Counted from the first letter of the stretch, positions 55,352 to 63,990 are shown. The stretch: DNA of 64,000 nt from Planctomycetota bacterium (GCA_016208685.1 JACQXM010000032.1:20928-84927), one strand, 5' to 3'. The notes: generated by a model from the sequence alone, not told the origin. Made by a program: numbers and translations.

Positions 55352-55540
55352 GGGCGGGTGGCACGGTTGGTTGTGCCATTGCTCGTGAGCATTGGTCGTT
55401 CGTAAGCGGAAACTTGGCGGCGAGTCAGTAATCCCTCGGCCCGCGTCCTACCGTATACCACGGCTGACACAGCAGTGGCACACGACCTTGACCGGCTGGA
55501 AAGCCGGTTCCACAGCGCACCTGAGATCGCTCCACGGGGT
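55352..55540 (+). repeat. Hairpin repeat family, copy C
   Basis: This copy is directly downstream of copy B in the same orientation, beginning AGGGCGGGTGGCACGGTTGG and ending after GCGCACCTGAGATCGC. The third hairpin is intact, while the first two contain mismatches. It ends at the 3' end of the RimK gene. Together with B it fills the 55039-55558 gap. Confidence 0.8.
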
Positions 55541-55558
55541 AGGGTGGGACGACCGCCG

Positions 55559-56743
55559 TCAGCCGGCCGGGGCGGTGCGGCCTTTGGGCCTCTTCCTAGG
55601 CCTGGGGCGGGCATGCGGCAGCAGCGCCTTGAGCGCCAGGACTTTTCCATAGCACAGCAGCGTGTCGCCGACGAGTATCTCACGGAAGCCGTGCGGGTTG
55701 GCGATGACCAGCCCCCCACGGGTGATGCTCAACACCAGGATGTCGCGCTCGCGGAGTTGCGCCTGCGCCAGAGTCTTCCTGGCAAGCTCGCAGTCCTTGG
55801 TCACGGGAATCTCGGCCACGCCGTAGCCCTTCCCCAGCGTCAGGCGCTCCCGGATGTCCACGTCGGGGAAGAGGACCTGCTCCTCCAGATGGGCGACCAC
55901 GGCGCCGGCCACATCAAACCCCGTGGCGCTTTCAATCCCCTCCAGGCCGGGCGACGAATTCACCTCCAGCACCTGCGGGCCGTCCTTGCCCTCCAGGATG
56001 TCCACACCCGCCACGCGCAGTCCCATGATCTGCGCGGCGCGGATGGCGGTGCGCTCGTACTCGGCGTCGAGCTTGACCCGTTCCGCCACCCCCCCGCGGT
56101 GCACGTTGCTGCGGAACTCCTGCCCCTGGGCGATGCGCCGCATGGCCGCCACGACGTGGTCGCCGACCACGAAGGCGCGGATGTCCCGCCCCTTGCTCTC
56201 GCTCACGAACTTCTGAATCAGCACGTTCTGGCGCGCACTTTGCAGAGTCTCGATGATCGCCTGCGCGATCTTGAGGGTATCCGCCAGGATGACACCCACG
56301 CCCTGCGTGCCTTCCAGCAGCTTGATGATTACCGGGGCCCCACCCACCCGCTCGATGGCCGGCAGCACGTCGCGCTTGTCCTTCACGAAGGCACTGGGCG
56401 GGATGCCGATGTCGTGACGGCTGAGGATCTGCATGCTCCGCAGTTTGTCGCGCGACACGGAGATGGCCTGCGAGGCGTTGAGGGCGAACACCCCCATCTG
56501 CTCGAACTGACGCACCACCGCCGTGCCGTAGAAGGTAATGGAGGCCCCGATCCGCGGGACCACCGCGTCGTACCGGCTCAGGCGCTTGTTGCCGAAGAAG
56601 AGCTTCGGTTGCTTGCGTTCCACGAGCAGAGTGAACTTGAGGGTGTCAAGCACCTTGACCTCGTGCCCTCGGCGCACGCAGGCCTCACGCAGACGCCGCG
56701 TGCTGTAACAATGCGGGGCTCGGGAGAGAATGGCGATCTTCAT
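55559..56743 (-). CDS. RimK-family ATP-grasp glutamate ligase with C-terminal RCK_C-like domain
   Basis: The 394-aa protein has a full RimK ATP-grasp region (about 1-290): 'MKIAILSRAPHCYSTRRL', 'PRIGASITFYGTAVVRQFE', 'VIIKLLEGTQGVGVILAD', 'DIRAFVVGDHVVAAMRR', 'LEVNSSPGLEGIE'. A TrkA-C/RCK_C-like domain follows (about 310-375: 'AEIPVTKDCELARKTLAQ', 'NPHGFREILVGDTLLCYG'). RimK enzymes add glutamate or similar residues to protein C-termini or small molecules. The start overlaps the upstream retropepsin-like gene (ATGA). The C-terminal domain may sense a ligand. Confidence 0.92.
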   Translation of the reverse strand: MKIAILSRAPHCYSTRRLREACVRRGHEVKVLDTLKFTLLVERKQPKLFFGNKRLSRYDAVVPRIGASITFYGTAVVRQFEQMGVFALNASQAISVSRDKLRSMQILSRHDIGIPPSAFVKDKRDVLPAIERVGGAPVIIKLLEGTQGVGVILADTLKIAQAIIETLQSARQNVLIQKFVSESKGRDIRAFVVGDHVVAAMRRIAQGQEFRSNVHRGGVAERVKLDAEYERTAIRAAQIMGLRVAGVDILEGKDGPQVLEVNSSPGLEGIESATGFDVAGAVVAHLEEQVLFPDVDIRERLTLGKGYGVAEIPVTKDCELARKTLAQAQLRERDILVLSITRGGLVIANPHGFREILVGDTLLCYGKVLALKALLPHARPRPRKRPKGRTAPAG

Positions 56744-57249
56744 GGCGCGACCTCGCCGGAGGAGCGCCCCGGCCGGCCAAACACATAGACGCGGTCCGGG
56801 TCCACGAGAAACGTGCCGCAAAGCGCTGTCCGCCCCAGCAACATCCGGCAGAGCATGTGTTGCCGGGAGACGAGACTGACCTCGATCGTCTTCTCTACCG
56901 GACCGATCCGCACCTTGACGGCCACGACGCGGCGCGATTCGGCCAGTCCGGTGGTGGGGCGGATCTTCGCCGTGCGAACCGGGCGGGCCTCGACCCGGAC
57001 CTGCCGGTCGTGGGGCTTACGGCTGAGCACCACGTCGAACCGCAGGCGCCCGTCCGCCAATTCCTCAACGTCCGCTACGTGGAGTGAACTGGTTCGGGCG
57101 CCGGTGTCGATCTTGGTGAGCACGCCGGCAATCCCCCATTCAGGGAAGGCGACATACTCCCGCCATCCGATGACAAGCGGCTGGTTAGCGCGCCGGGCGC
57201 CGCGACGCTCGGAGGGTCTGGCGGCCGGTCTGGCACGGGAAGGACGCAA
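56740..57249 (-). CDS. Retropepsin-like protease of the RimK-associated 'ATP-dependent zinc protease' family
   Basis: The 169-aa protein contains the aspartic-protease-like loop 'KIDTGARTSSLH' (D-T-G) and the family features 'GWREYVAFPEWGI', 'MLLGRTAL' and 'FLVDPDRVY'. The family name refers to zinc, but the DTG loop points to a retropepsin fold. The gene pair with RimK is widespread, and a joint role in making and cutting glutamate-tagged products has been suggested by context. It is coupled to rimK by a 4-bp overlap. The N-terminal 20 residues are Arg/Ala-rich. Confidence 0.85.
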   Translation of the reverse strand: MRPSRARPAARPSERRGARRANQPLVIGWREYVAFPEWGIAGVLTKIDTGARTSSLHVADVEELADGRLRFDVVLSRKPHDRQVRVEARPVRTAKIRPTTGLAESRRVVAVKVRIGPVEKTIEVSLVSRQHMLCRMLLGRTALCGTFLVDPDRVYVFGRPGRSSGEVAP

Positions 57250-57371
57250 GCCAACGACGGATTATAGATACCTATGCCCCGGCCGCCACGCGGCCACGGT
57301 CGCTTGGGCGCGACATTCGATGCGCTGTAGTAACTGGACAGCGCGACCCAGAGCTACCCGGTCTGAGTTCG

Positions 57372-57400
57372 TGTAAACTATTGTGCAATATACTGTTACA
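57372..57400. promoter_or_regulatory. AT-rich dyad, candidate operator/promoter
   Basis: An imperfect palindrome TGTAA-N2-TATTG-TG-CAATA-N5-TTACA lies in the 332-bp gap between the divergent retropepsin/RimK operon and the next gene. It is a sharp AT-rich island in GC-rich DNA and contains a TATACT at 57389-57394. It may bind a dimeric regulator and serve one or both genes. A CCTGTCtggGACAGG hairpin follows at 57455-57469. Confidence 0.4.
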
Positions 57401-57581
57401 TGCCTTTCGGCTCCCTCGCAACAGCGCGAGCGGGGAACCTGGCCGGTCGGGCGCCCTGTCTGGGACAGGCAACTTTCAGTGTTGGGGATCAAGATTTGCC
57501 GCAACATGCTCCGATAATTGCCCGTGGCGAACGCCGCGCGGAGACGCGGCGACGGCCAGGCCGGCAAGGAGTGCGCAGAGC

Positions 57582-58250
57582 ATGGGCCGCGATCAACCAC
57601 CCGCCGCACGGGCTGCCACGCAGCCGCTTCGCCGTCCGCCCACACACCCGCGCTGCGTGCACGTCGCGTTTCACAGTGACGGACAGGTTCCCGGCGGACA
57701 TGCGACCGGCCCCATCGAACTGACGATCGAGGCAACGAGCCCGCAAGGCGAACTGGCGCCCTGGTTCGACGACCTGTGGTGGACGGAACTGGTCACCTGC
57801 TGCGCGGAAGAATCCGTTACCGTGCACCTGGCGCCAACGCCCGGCGCGCTCCTGCACCCCGTGGTGCTGCACCAGTTGGACATGGTCTTTCGCGTCGCGC
57901 CGCGGTGGCGCGTGGTGGGCCAGGCGTTCCGGGACGACATCGCCGGCGCGGACGGCATCGAACTACTGGCCCGCAGCCCCTTCCACGAAGTACGCGTCAT
58001 TGACGGATTCCGCAACCCTGACGTCGCGGTTCGGCGCCTGCAGCCGCTTGCCGTCGAGGAGCTGTTTGCGGAGGTCATGCGCGAGCAGCGCCGGATAGGC
58101 GCCCGCCTCCCGGTACTGGTGCGCCTCCCCGCCCGCGCCGCACTTGCGGCGCCGACGGAGGCGCGGCCCGCCGACGCGGAGTCCGCGCTCCGGGCTGCCG
58201 GCACACCGCTGATCCCCTCGTCCGCGCCGACGCCCCCCTCTCTCGACTGA
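57582..58250 (+). CDS. Hypothetical protein divergent from the RimK operon
   Basis: I do not recognise this 222-aa protein. It has no signal peptide or membrane segment. The central region ('DLWWTELVTCCAEESVTVHL', 'VVLHQLDMVFRVAPRWRVVGQAF', 'SPFHEVRVIDGFRNPDVAVRRL') looks like one folded domain, followed by an Ala/Pro-rich tail. ATG 57582 has AAGGAG about 9 bp upstream; the frame is open to 57381 without support. Confidence 0.6.
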   Translation: MGRDQPPAARAATQPLRRPPTHPRCVHVAFHSDGQVPGGHATGPIELTIEATSPQGELAPWFDDLWWTELVTCCAEESVTVHLAPTPGALLHPVVLHQLDMVFRVAPRWRVVGQAFRDDIAGADGIELLARSPFHEVRVIDGFRNPDVAVRRLQPLAVEELFAEVMREQRRIGARLPVLVRLPARAALAAPTEARPADAESALRAAGTPLIPSSAPTPPSLD

Positions 58251-58625
58251 GGTAACTTCCTTAACAAAAACGACCGGAACCCCGATGCTGCGGTGACAAC
58301 TGTGATTACGCCGCCGAATCCGGTGGCGCGATTCGGGACCACCCAAACAGAGCCGTCCCGATGAGATTGGGATTGGGGCACGGGCGACCGATTGCGGCGT
58401 CGCGACAACCCGTTCGCGCTGATTCGTTTCGATACCCAACGGTGTACCCAGGCGGTGATCCTCGACATGGGTGGGTTGGCATTACCGGCCCCCGAGGGGC
58501 GCGGAATCCACCGGGTTGAGTCAGTGGCCCGCGTGGGTACGACGATTCCTCGTTCCCGGCCCCGTACGTCCACCATATCTTCCGGGCAGCGTGCCTTCGC
58601 GCCTGCGCGCCGAGCACGCGCCTGG
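58251..58625. other. Intergenic region before the Lon-like protease
   Basis: About 375 bp with no supported gene or repeat recognised. The promoter of the next gene begins at its right edge. Confidence 0.4.
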
Positions 58626-58655
58626 TTGCGAACGAAGGCGGTCGTGTGCCATAAT
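58626..58655 (+). promoter_or_regulatory. Candidate sigma70-like promoter of the Lon-like protease gene
   Basis: TTGCGA (58626-58631) and CATAAT (58650-58655) are spaced by 18 bp. The predicted transcript start near 58662 gives a short leader with AAGGAG 6 bp before the ATG at 58676. Confidence 0.5.
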
Positions 58656-58675
58656 CGGCACTCAAAGGAGCCACC

Positions 58676-61255
58676 ATGGGCCTGGCGCGGAAGACGACGA
58701 AGGGAGGCGCAGCTGCGCGCCGCCGCATCGGCGGCACGGCACGATCGCGAAGCACCGCGGGAACGCGGCTCCCCCGCGGGAAACGCTCGGTGTCACGGGG
58801 TGCCGGAAGCCGTTCCGCCGCCGCGCCCTCGGTTGCCCCTCCCGCGTTACCGCCCCACTTGCTTCGCTGGCGGTGTGACCCCGCGGATCTACCGTTTGAG
58901 TCCACGCGCGTCGTGGAACCGATCACGGGGGTCATCGGCCAGGATGCCGCCGTCGATGCCCTGCGCTTCGGACTGGAAACCAAAGCCCCGGGACAAAACG
59001 TCTTTGTGCGCGGGCTGACCGGCACCGGCCGCATGACGCTCATCCGCCGCCTGCTGGAGGAGATCCGGCTGAGTTGCCCCCTGGCCCGCGATCGCTGCTA
59101 CGTGCACAACTTCTCCCAACCGGACCGCCCGCGGCTCATCTCGCTGCCGCGCGGGCGCGGCCCGGCCTTCGGTGCCCGTGTCGACGAACTTGCGGACTAC
59201 ATCCGCGACGAGCTCAAGACGGCCCTTTCCACCGAGGCCATCCAGGCTCGGCGTCGGACGCTGGATGTGGACTTGCAGCGCCAGCTCGAACGCGTGGTGG
59301 AACCGTTCGAGCGTGCGGTGGAGGCCGCCGGCCTGGCGCTGGTCACCATGCAGGTGGGCCCCGTGGTGCAATCGGCGCTGGTCCCGCGTATCGAGGGCAA
59401 GCCGGTTACCGCCGAAGAGTTCGAGCAGATGCGGGTCAGCGGCAAGGTCACCGACGCCCAGTACAACGAATTCCGCCAGCGGCACGAGGCCTTTCAGGAG
59501 CAATTCCAGCAGGTCTCCAACCAGGTCCAGGCCATCCGCTCCGGGCACCAGGAGGCGGTGATCGAACTGTGGAAGTCGGAGGTGCGCTCCCTTCTGACGC
59601 AGTTCACGGCCGGCATCGCGGAAGAGTTCGCCGTGCCGCAGGTGCGGGAGTTCCTCGAGCAAGTCATTGAGGACGTGGTGACCAGGCGCCGGCGGGCTAT
59701 CGAAAAGGAAACCGACTTTACTCGCGTCTATCGCGTCAACGTTCTGCTGAGTCATACCGACGGCGAGTCCTGCCCCATCATCGTCGAAACCACGCCCACC
59801 ATGAGCAACCTACTGGGCACCATGGACCACATGCTGGTCCGTGGCGAGGCGGCACATACCGACCACATGATGATCCGCCCCGGTTCGCTGCTCCGCGCCG
59901 ACGGCGGCTACCTCATCCTCGAAGCCCGCGACGTGCTTCGCGAGCCGGGCGCCTGGAAGGTGCTGGTGCGGACCTTGCGCACCGCCCGGCTGGAAATCGT
60001 GCCCCCGGAAGCCATCTTTCCCTGGTGGGGTCCTTCGCTCAAGCCGGAACCCATCGACGTGAGCCTCAAGGTCGTCCTGCTCGGCGATTCAGGAACCTAC
60101 TACCTCCTCGACCGCTACGACCCGGATTTCTCCGACCTGTTCAAAGTTCTGGCCGACTTCGAGAGTTACGTCCCGCGCGATGACCGGGGCATCGCCGATT
60201 ACGGGCGAGTGCTGGCGCGCATCGCGCAGGAGGAGGGTCTGCCGCCCTTTGACCGCACGGCCGTCGCCGCCCTGGTCGAGCACGGGGCGCGCATCGCCGC
60301 CCGGGCCGGCAAGCTGACCACGCGTTTCGGACGACTGGCCGACATCGCGCGGGAGGCGGCCTTCATCTGTGGCAAGGCCGGCGGCGATTGCATACGCGGC
60401 GACGACGTGCGCGATGCCGTGCGCCGCAGCAAGCAACGCGCCGATCTGCCTTCGCGGCGCTTCCGCGAGATGCTGGCCGAGGGAGTCATCCGCATCGAGA
60501 CCCGTGGAGCCGAGGTGGGGCAGGTCAACGGCCTGGCGGTGCTGAGCGCCGGGCCGCTGACGTACGGCTTCCCGGCCCGGATCACCGCGACCATCGGGCC
60601 GGGCTCGGCGGGCGTGATCAACATCGAGCGCGAGGCGGCGCTGAGCGGCGCCATCCACACCAAGGGGTTCTACATTCTCGGCGGGCTGCTGCGTTACTTG
60701 CTGCGAACGCACCACCCCTTGGCGTTCGACGCCTCGGTGGCGTTCGAACAGAGTTACGGCGGTATCGACGGCGACTCCGCCTCCGGCGCCGAAATCTGCT
60801 GCCTGCTGAGCGCCTTGACGGACATCCCGCTGCGGCAGGACCTCGCCATGACCGGCGCCATCGACCAGGTAGGACACATTCTGGCGATCGGGGCGGTGAA
60901 CGAGAAGATCGAAGGCTTCTTCGAAACCTGTCGCGATATGGGACTTACAGGCACGCAGGGCGTGATCATCCCGCAGGCCAACGCCGGTGACCTGATGCTG
61001 CGCCACGACGTGGTCGAAGCCTGCGCCGCGGGGAATTTCACGGTTTATTCCGTAGGAACCGTGCACGAGGCATTGGAATTGCTTACCGGAATACCGGCGG
61101 GAAGCCGTGGTCCGGATGGGTGGTATCCGGAAGGCACGGTCCTGGGCCGGGCGGTGGAGCGCGCCTTTGAATACTGGGTAAAGGCGGCGCAATCCGTGCC
61201 CGTCCTCACCGCGCCGGCGAAGTCCGCACGGCGTCGAAAGCGCGCCGAGGATTAG
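58676..61255 (+). CDS. Lon-like AAA+ protease (AAA_32/LonB-like family)
   Basis: The 859-aa protein has a basic N-terminal tail, an AAA-like region and a C-terminal Lon protease domain. The catalytic dyad is S701 ('GDSASGAE') and K744 ('GAVNEKIEGF'), 43 residues apart as in classical Lon. The Walker A position reads 'GLTGTGRMTL' (about 113-122), with Arg in place of the usual Lys, as in relatives of this subfamily. A long helical insert (about 170-330) interrupts the AAA region. It would degrade or process cytoplasmic proteins. It has its own promoter and good ribosome binding site. Confidence 0.92.
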   Translation: MGLARKTTKGGAAARRRIGGTARSRSTAGTRLPRGKRSVSRGAGSRSAAAPSVAPPALPPHLLRWRCDPADLPFESTRVVEPITGVIGQDAAVDALRFGLETKAPGQNVFVRGLTGTGRMTLIRRLLEEIRLSCPLARDRCYVHNFSQPDRPRLISLPRGRGPAFGARVDELADYIRDELKTALSTEAIQARRRTLDVDLQRQLERVVEPFERAVEAAGLALVTMQVGPVVQSALVPRIEGKPVTAEEFEQMRVSGKVTDAQYNEFRQRHEAFQEQFQQVSNQVQAIRSGHQEAVIELWKSEVRSLLTQFTAGIAEEFAVPQVREFLEQVIEDVVTRRRRAIEKETDFTRVYRVNVLLSHTDGESCPIIVETTPTMSNLLGTMDHMLVRGEAAHTDHMMIRPGSLLRADGGYLILEARDVLREPGAWKVLVRTLRTARLEIVPPEAIFPWWGPSLKPEPIDVSLKVVLLGDSGTYYLLDRYDPDFSDLFKVLADFESYVPRDDRGIADYGRVLARIAQEEGLPPFDRTAVAALVEHGARIAARAGKLTTRFGRLADIAREAAFICGKAGGDCIRGDDVRDAVRRSKQRADLPSRRFREMLAEGVIRIETRGAEVGQVNGLAVLSAGPLTYGFPARITATIGPGSAGVINIEREAALSGAIHTKGFYILGGLLRYLLRTHHPLAFDASVAFEQSYGGIDGDSASGAEICCLLSALTDIPLRQDLAMTGAIDQVGHILAIGAVNEKIEGFFETCRDMGLTGTQGVIIPQANAGDLMLRHDVVEACAAGNFTVYSVGTVHEALELLTGIPAGSRGPDGWYPEGTVLGRAVERAFEYWVKAAQSVPVLTAPAKSARRRKRAED

Positions 61256-61334
61256 GTTGCGCGCCGGCGCCCCCGAAGTCGACGGGCGCGGCGCCGCCAT
61301 GAACCACACGGCGCCGAAGCTCCGATACAAACAA

Positions 61335-61475
61335 GGGGCGGTGGCGGGTCGGCATGGCCAGGCGCGTTCCCCAGTGGGGTGGCATGGCCAAGCGCGTCCG
61401 CCGGAGGCGGACAAGCGCCGCCATGCTCTACGCGGATAGGCCGGGTCCCATAGGCAAGCGCAGCGCCGCCATGCA
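61335..61475. repeat. Palindrome-rich repeat related to the 130-bp tandem repeats
   Basis: This stretch repeats GGCATGGCCAGGCGCG / GGCATGGCCAAGCGCG, with hairpins CCCCagtGGGG and TCCGCCggaGGCGGA and the phrase AGCGCCGCCATGC twice. The same GGCCAAGC...GCCGCCATGC pattern occurs in the 31311-31570 repeats. It lies between the Lon-like and CoA-transferase genes; no gene is supported in 61256-61550. Confidence 0.6.
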
Positions 61476-61550
61476 AGACCAGGACCGGTGCATCAGCCTC
61501 CGCACCCGTTCCCCCCTTGCGACCCGCGCCCCGCCGTCGGAGAAACAACC

Positions 61551-63437
61551 ATGGCCGCGACAACCGTTAGTTGGAAACAGCGCTACGCTGAGAAGGTGAC
61601 GACCGCGGAGCGTGCCGTGGCCGGCATTCGCCACGGACAACGAGTGTTCATCGGCTCCGGCGCCGCGGAGCCGCAGTCGCTGGTCACCGCGCTTTCCGCG
61701 CGTGCCGACATCAGCGACACAGAGATCGTCCACATCCTCACGCTCGGGGTGGCAACGTACGCCGAGCCGCGCCTGGGCGGCCGCTTCCGGCACAACGCCT
61801 ACTTCATCGGTCCCAACGTACGGCATGCCGTGGCCGAAGGCCGCGCCGACTACACGCCGATTTTCCTCTCCGAAATCCCGGCGCTGTTCCGCGGCGGCCG
61901 GGTGGTGATCGACACGGCGCTCATCTGCGTCAGCCCACCCGACGAGCACGGCTATTGCAGCTACGGCGTCTCAACCGACATCGTGAAGGCGGCGGCGGAA
62001 TCGGCACGGGTGGTGGTCGCCGAGGTCAATGCACAGATGCCTCGCGCGCTGGGTGACTGTTTCATCCATGTGCGCGATATCGACTGGCTGGTTCCCAGCG
62101 ATGTCCCGGTGCTGGAGGCGAAACACGGCGAGCCCGACGAGCTGGCGCGGAACATCGCGCGGCACATCGCCAACCTCATCGAGGACGGTGCCACGCTCCA
62201 GCTCGGCATCGGGACCATTCCCGACGCCGTGCTCCCCTACCTGACCAGCTTTAAGAACCTGGGGGTGCACACCGAGATGTTCAGCGACGGCATCATTCCC
62301 CTGGTGGAGCAGGGCGTCATCACCAACGCCGAGAAGACCATCCATCGCGGGAAGATCATCGCCACGTTTGTGATGGGCTCGCGGAAGCTCTACGACTTCA
62401 TCGACAACAACCCGCTGGTGGAATTTCGCCCGACGGAGTACGTCAACGACCCGTTCATCATCGCCCAGAACGACCGCATGATCTCCATCAACGCTGCCAT
62501 CGAAGTGGACATCACGGGACAGGTTTGCGCCGACTCCCTGGGCACCATGTTCTACAGCGGCATCGGCGGGCAGGTGGACTTCGTCCGCGGGGCGGCGCGC
62601 TCCAAAGGCGGCAAACCAATCATCGCCCTGCCCTCCACCGCCGAGAACGAGACCATCTCCCGCATCGTCCCCCAGCTCAAGGCCGGCGCCGGGGTGGTCA
62701 CCAGCCGCGGCGACGTGCACTACGTGGTGACCGAGTACGGCGCCGCGTACCTGCACGGCAAGACCATTCGCGAGCGGGCCCTGGCGCTGATCGAGGTGGC
62801 GCATCCCAAGTTTCGACCCTGGCTGCTGGGCGAGGCAAAAGCTCGACACATCGTCTACGCCGACCAGATCGAGCTGCCGTTCAGAACCACCGTCTACCCG
62901 CAGGAGCTGGAGCAGTGGGTGGAGCTCAAAGACGGCACGCGGGTGTTCCTCCGGCCCCTGAAGCTCACCGACGAGCCCCGCGTGCGGGAGCTGTTCTACA
63001 AACTCTCCGCCGATTCCATTCACTACCGGTTCTTCCAGATGCTGCGCAGCATGCCGCACGAGAAACTTCAGGAACTGCTGCGCGTGGATTACGAAGCGGA
63101 CATGGCGCTGGTGATGCTGGAGAACAGCGGCGAAGACGCGGCCATCCTGGGCATCGCGCATTACCGCACCGAGCGGCAGACGAACTTCGCCGAGGCGGCG
63201 TTTCTGGTGCGCGACGATTGGCAGGGCCGCGGCATCGGGACCATCCTCATGAACGCCCTGGTGGACGTGGCGCGGAGCAACGGCATCGCCGGATTCTCCG
63301 CCGAGGTGCTGCTCCAGAACAGCGGCATGCTCCGCGTGTTCCACAAGTGCGGCTACGCCGTGGAGAGCGACTTGCAGGAGGGGGTCTACAGCCTGCGCAT
63401 TCCCTTCGCACGGCGCAAGGCGCGCCGGGGGCGGTAG
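61551..63437 (+). CDS. Acetyl-CoA hydrolase/4-hydroxybutyrate CoA-transferase fused to a GNAT domain
   Basis: The 628-aa protein has a class I CoA-transferase part (about 1-430): 'RVFIGSGAAEPQSL', 'LQLGIGTIPDAVL', catalytic-type Glu in 'VHTEMFSDGI' (E242), 'SGIGGQVDFVRGAARSKGG' and 'VTEYGAAYLHGKTIRERA'. A GNAT domain follows (about 460-628: 'FLRPLKLTDEPRVRELFY', 'FLVRDDWQGRGIGTILMNAL'). The first part would move CoA between short acids; the second may acetylate proteins using acetyl-CoA. ATG 61551 follows GGAGA. The 3' end is partly duplicated just downstream. Confidence 0.92.
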   Translation: MAATTVSWKQRYAEKVTTAERAVAGIRHGQRVFIGSGAAEPQSLVTALSARADISDTEIVHILTLGVATYAEPRLGGRFRHNAYFIGPNVRHAVAEGRADYTPIFLSEIPALFRGGRVVIDTALICVSPPDEHGYCSYGVSTDIVKAAAESARVVVAEVNAQMPRALGDCFIHVRDIDWLVPSDVPVLEAKHGEPDELARNIARHIANLIEDGATLQLGIGTIPDAVLPYLTSFKNLGVHTEMFSDGIIPLVEQGVITNAEKTIHRGKIIATFVMGSRKLYDFIDNNPLVEFRPTEYVNDPFIIAQNDRMISINAAIEVDITGQVCADSLGTMFYSGIGGQVDFVRGAARSKGGKPIIALPSTAENETISRIVPQLKAGAGVVTSRGDVHYVVTEYGAAYLHGKTIRERALALIEVAHPKFRPWLLGEAKARHIVYADQIELPFRTTVYPQELEQWVELKDGTRVFLRPLKLTDEPRVRELFYKLSADSIHYRFFQMLRSMPHEKLQELLRVDYEADMALVMLENSGEDAAILGIAHYRTERQTNFAEAAFLVRDDWQGRGIGTILMNALVDVARSNGIAGFSAEVLLQNSGMLRVFHKCGYAVESDLQEGVYSLRIPFARRKARRGR

Positions 63438-63480
63438 CGTCTGCAGCCTGCGCATTTCCTTCCCGCGGCGCAAGCTGCGC
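63384..63480 (+). repeat. Direct duplication of the 3' end of the CoA-transferase/GNAT gene
   Basis: The segment from 63384 (GTCTACAGCCTGCGCATT...) recurs from 63439 (GTCTGCAGCCTGCGCATT...) over about 42 bp with five or six differences, a period of 55 bp. The second copy lies beyond the stop codon and runs directly into repeat copy D. Confidence 0.75.
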
Positions 63481-63631
63481 TGTGGGACCGGCTTTCCAGC
63501 CGGTCAAGGCCGTGTGCCACTGCTGTGTCAGCAGTGGCGGACCGAACGGCTGCTGGCTCGCCGCCAAGTTCCCGCTCACGAACGACCCCCGCTCAAGAAC
63601 AGTGGCACACCGAACCGGGCCACCCGCCCGG
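63481..63631 (-). repeat. Hairpin repeat family, copy D (inverted)
   Basis: Read on the minus strand this copy begins CGGGCGGGTGGCCCGGTTCGG, contains CTTGGCGGCGAG, the perfect hairpin CCACTGCTGacaCAGCAGTGG and CCGGCTggaaAGCCGG, and ends CCCACAGCGC. It is the reverse-oriented relative of copies A to C, about 8 kb away. Confidence 0.8.
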
Positions 63632-63688
63632 ACTGGGGGCAGAAGGCAGTGGACGAAAAGAAGAAGGCTCCAGCGGCGAAGGGCCGCT

Positions 63689-63990
63689 CCCTCACAGTCG
63701 CGGCTCGGTTTCCGCATTCCGCATTAACTACTCTTCATTCGCGAAGCGATCGACTCCCCCACCGCTGAAGCGGTGGGCCACCCATCCAACGAGCGGTCAT
63801 CCCGTTCGCCGACCCGAGGCGCGGATCGGTCGGTGGTCCGCTCCATACTGTCGCGGTACAGATCCCTCCTCGCCGCACCGCGTGCTTTGCCCGCTCCCTG
63901 ACGGTCGCGGCTCTGTTTGACGGTCGCGGCGCTGCATGTGAGTCACGGCTCTACTTGAGGGTCGCAGCTCTGCATGCGGGTCGCGAATGT
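63689..63990. repeat. GGTCGCGGCTCTG-type short repeats at the right end
   Basis: Units TGACGGTCGCGGCTCTG (63899-63915), TGACGGTCGCGGCGCTG (63918-63934), a shortened TGAGTCACGGCTCTA and TGAGGGTCGCAGCTCTG (63956-63972) follow each other with a period of about 17-21 bp. A related CCCTCACAGTCGCGGCTCGG lies near 63692. No gene is supported in 63438-64000. Confidence 0.7.
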
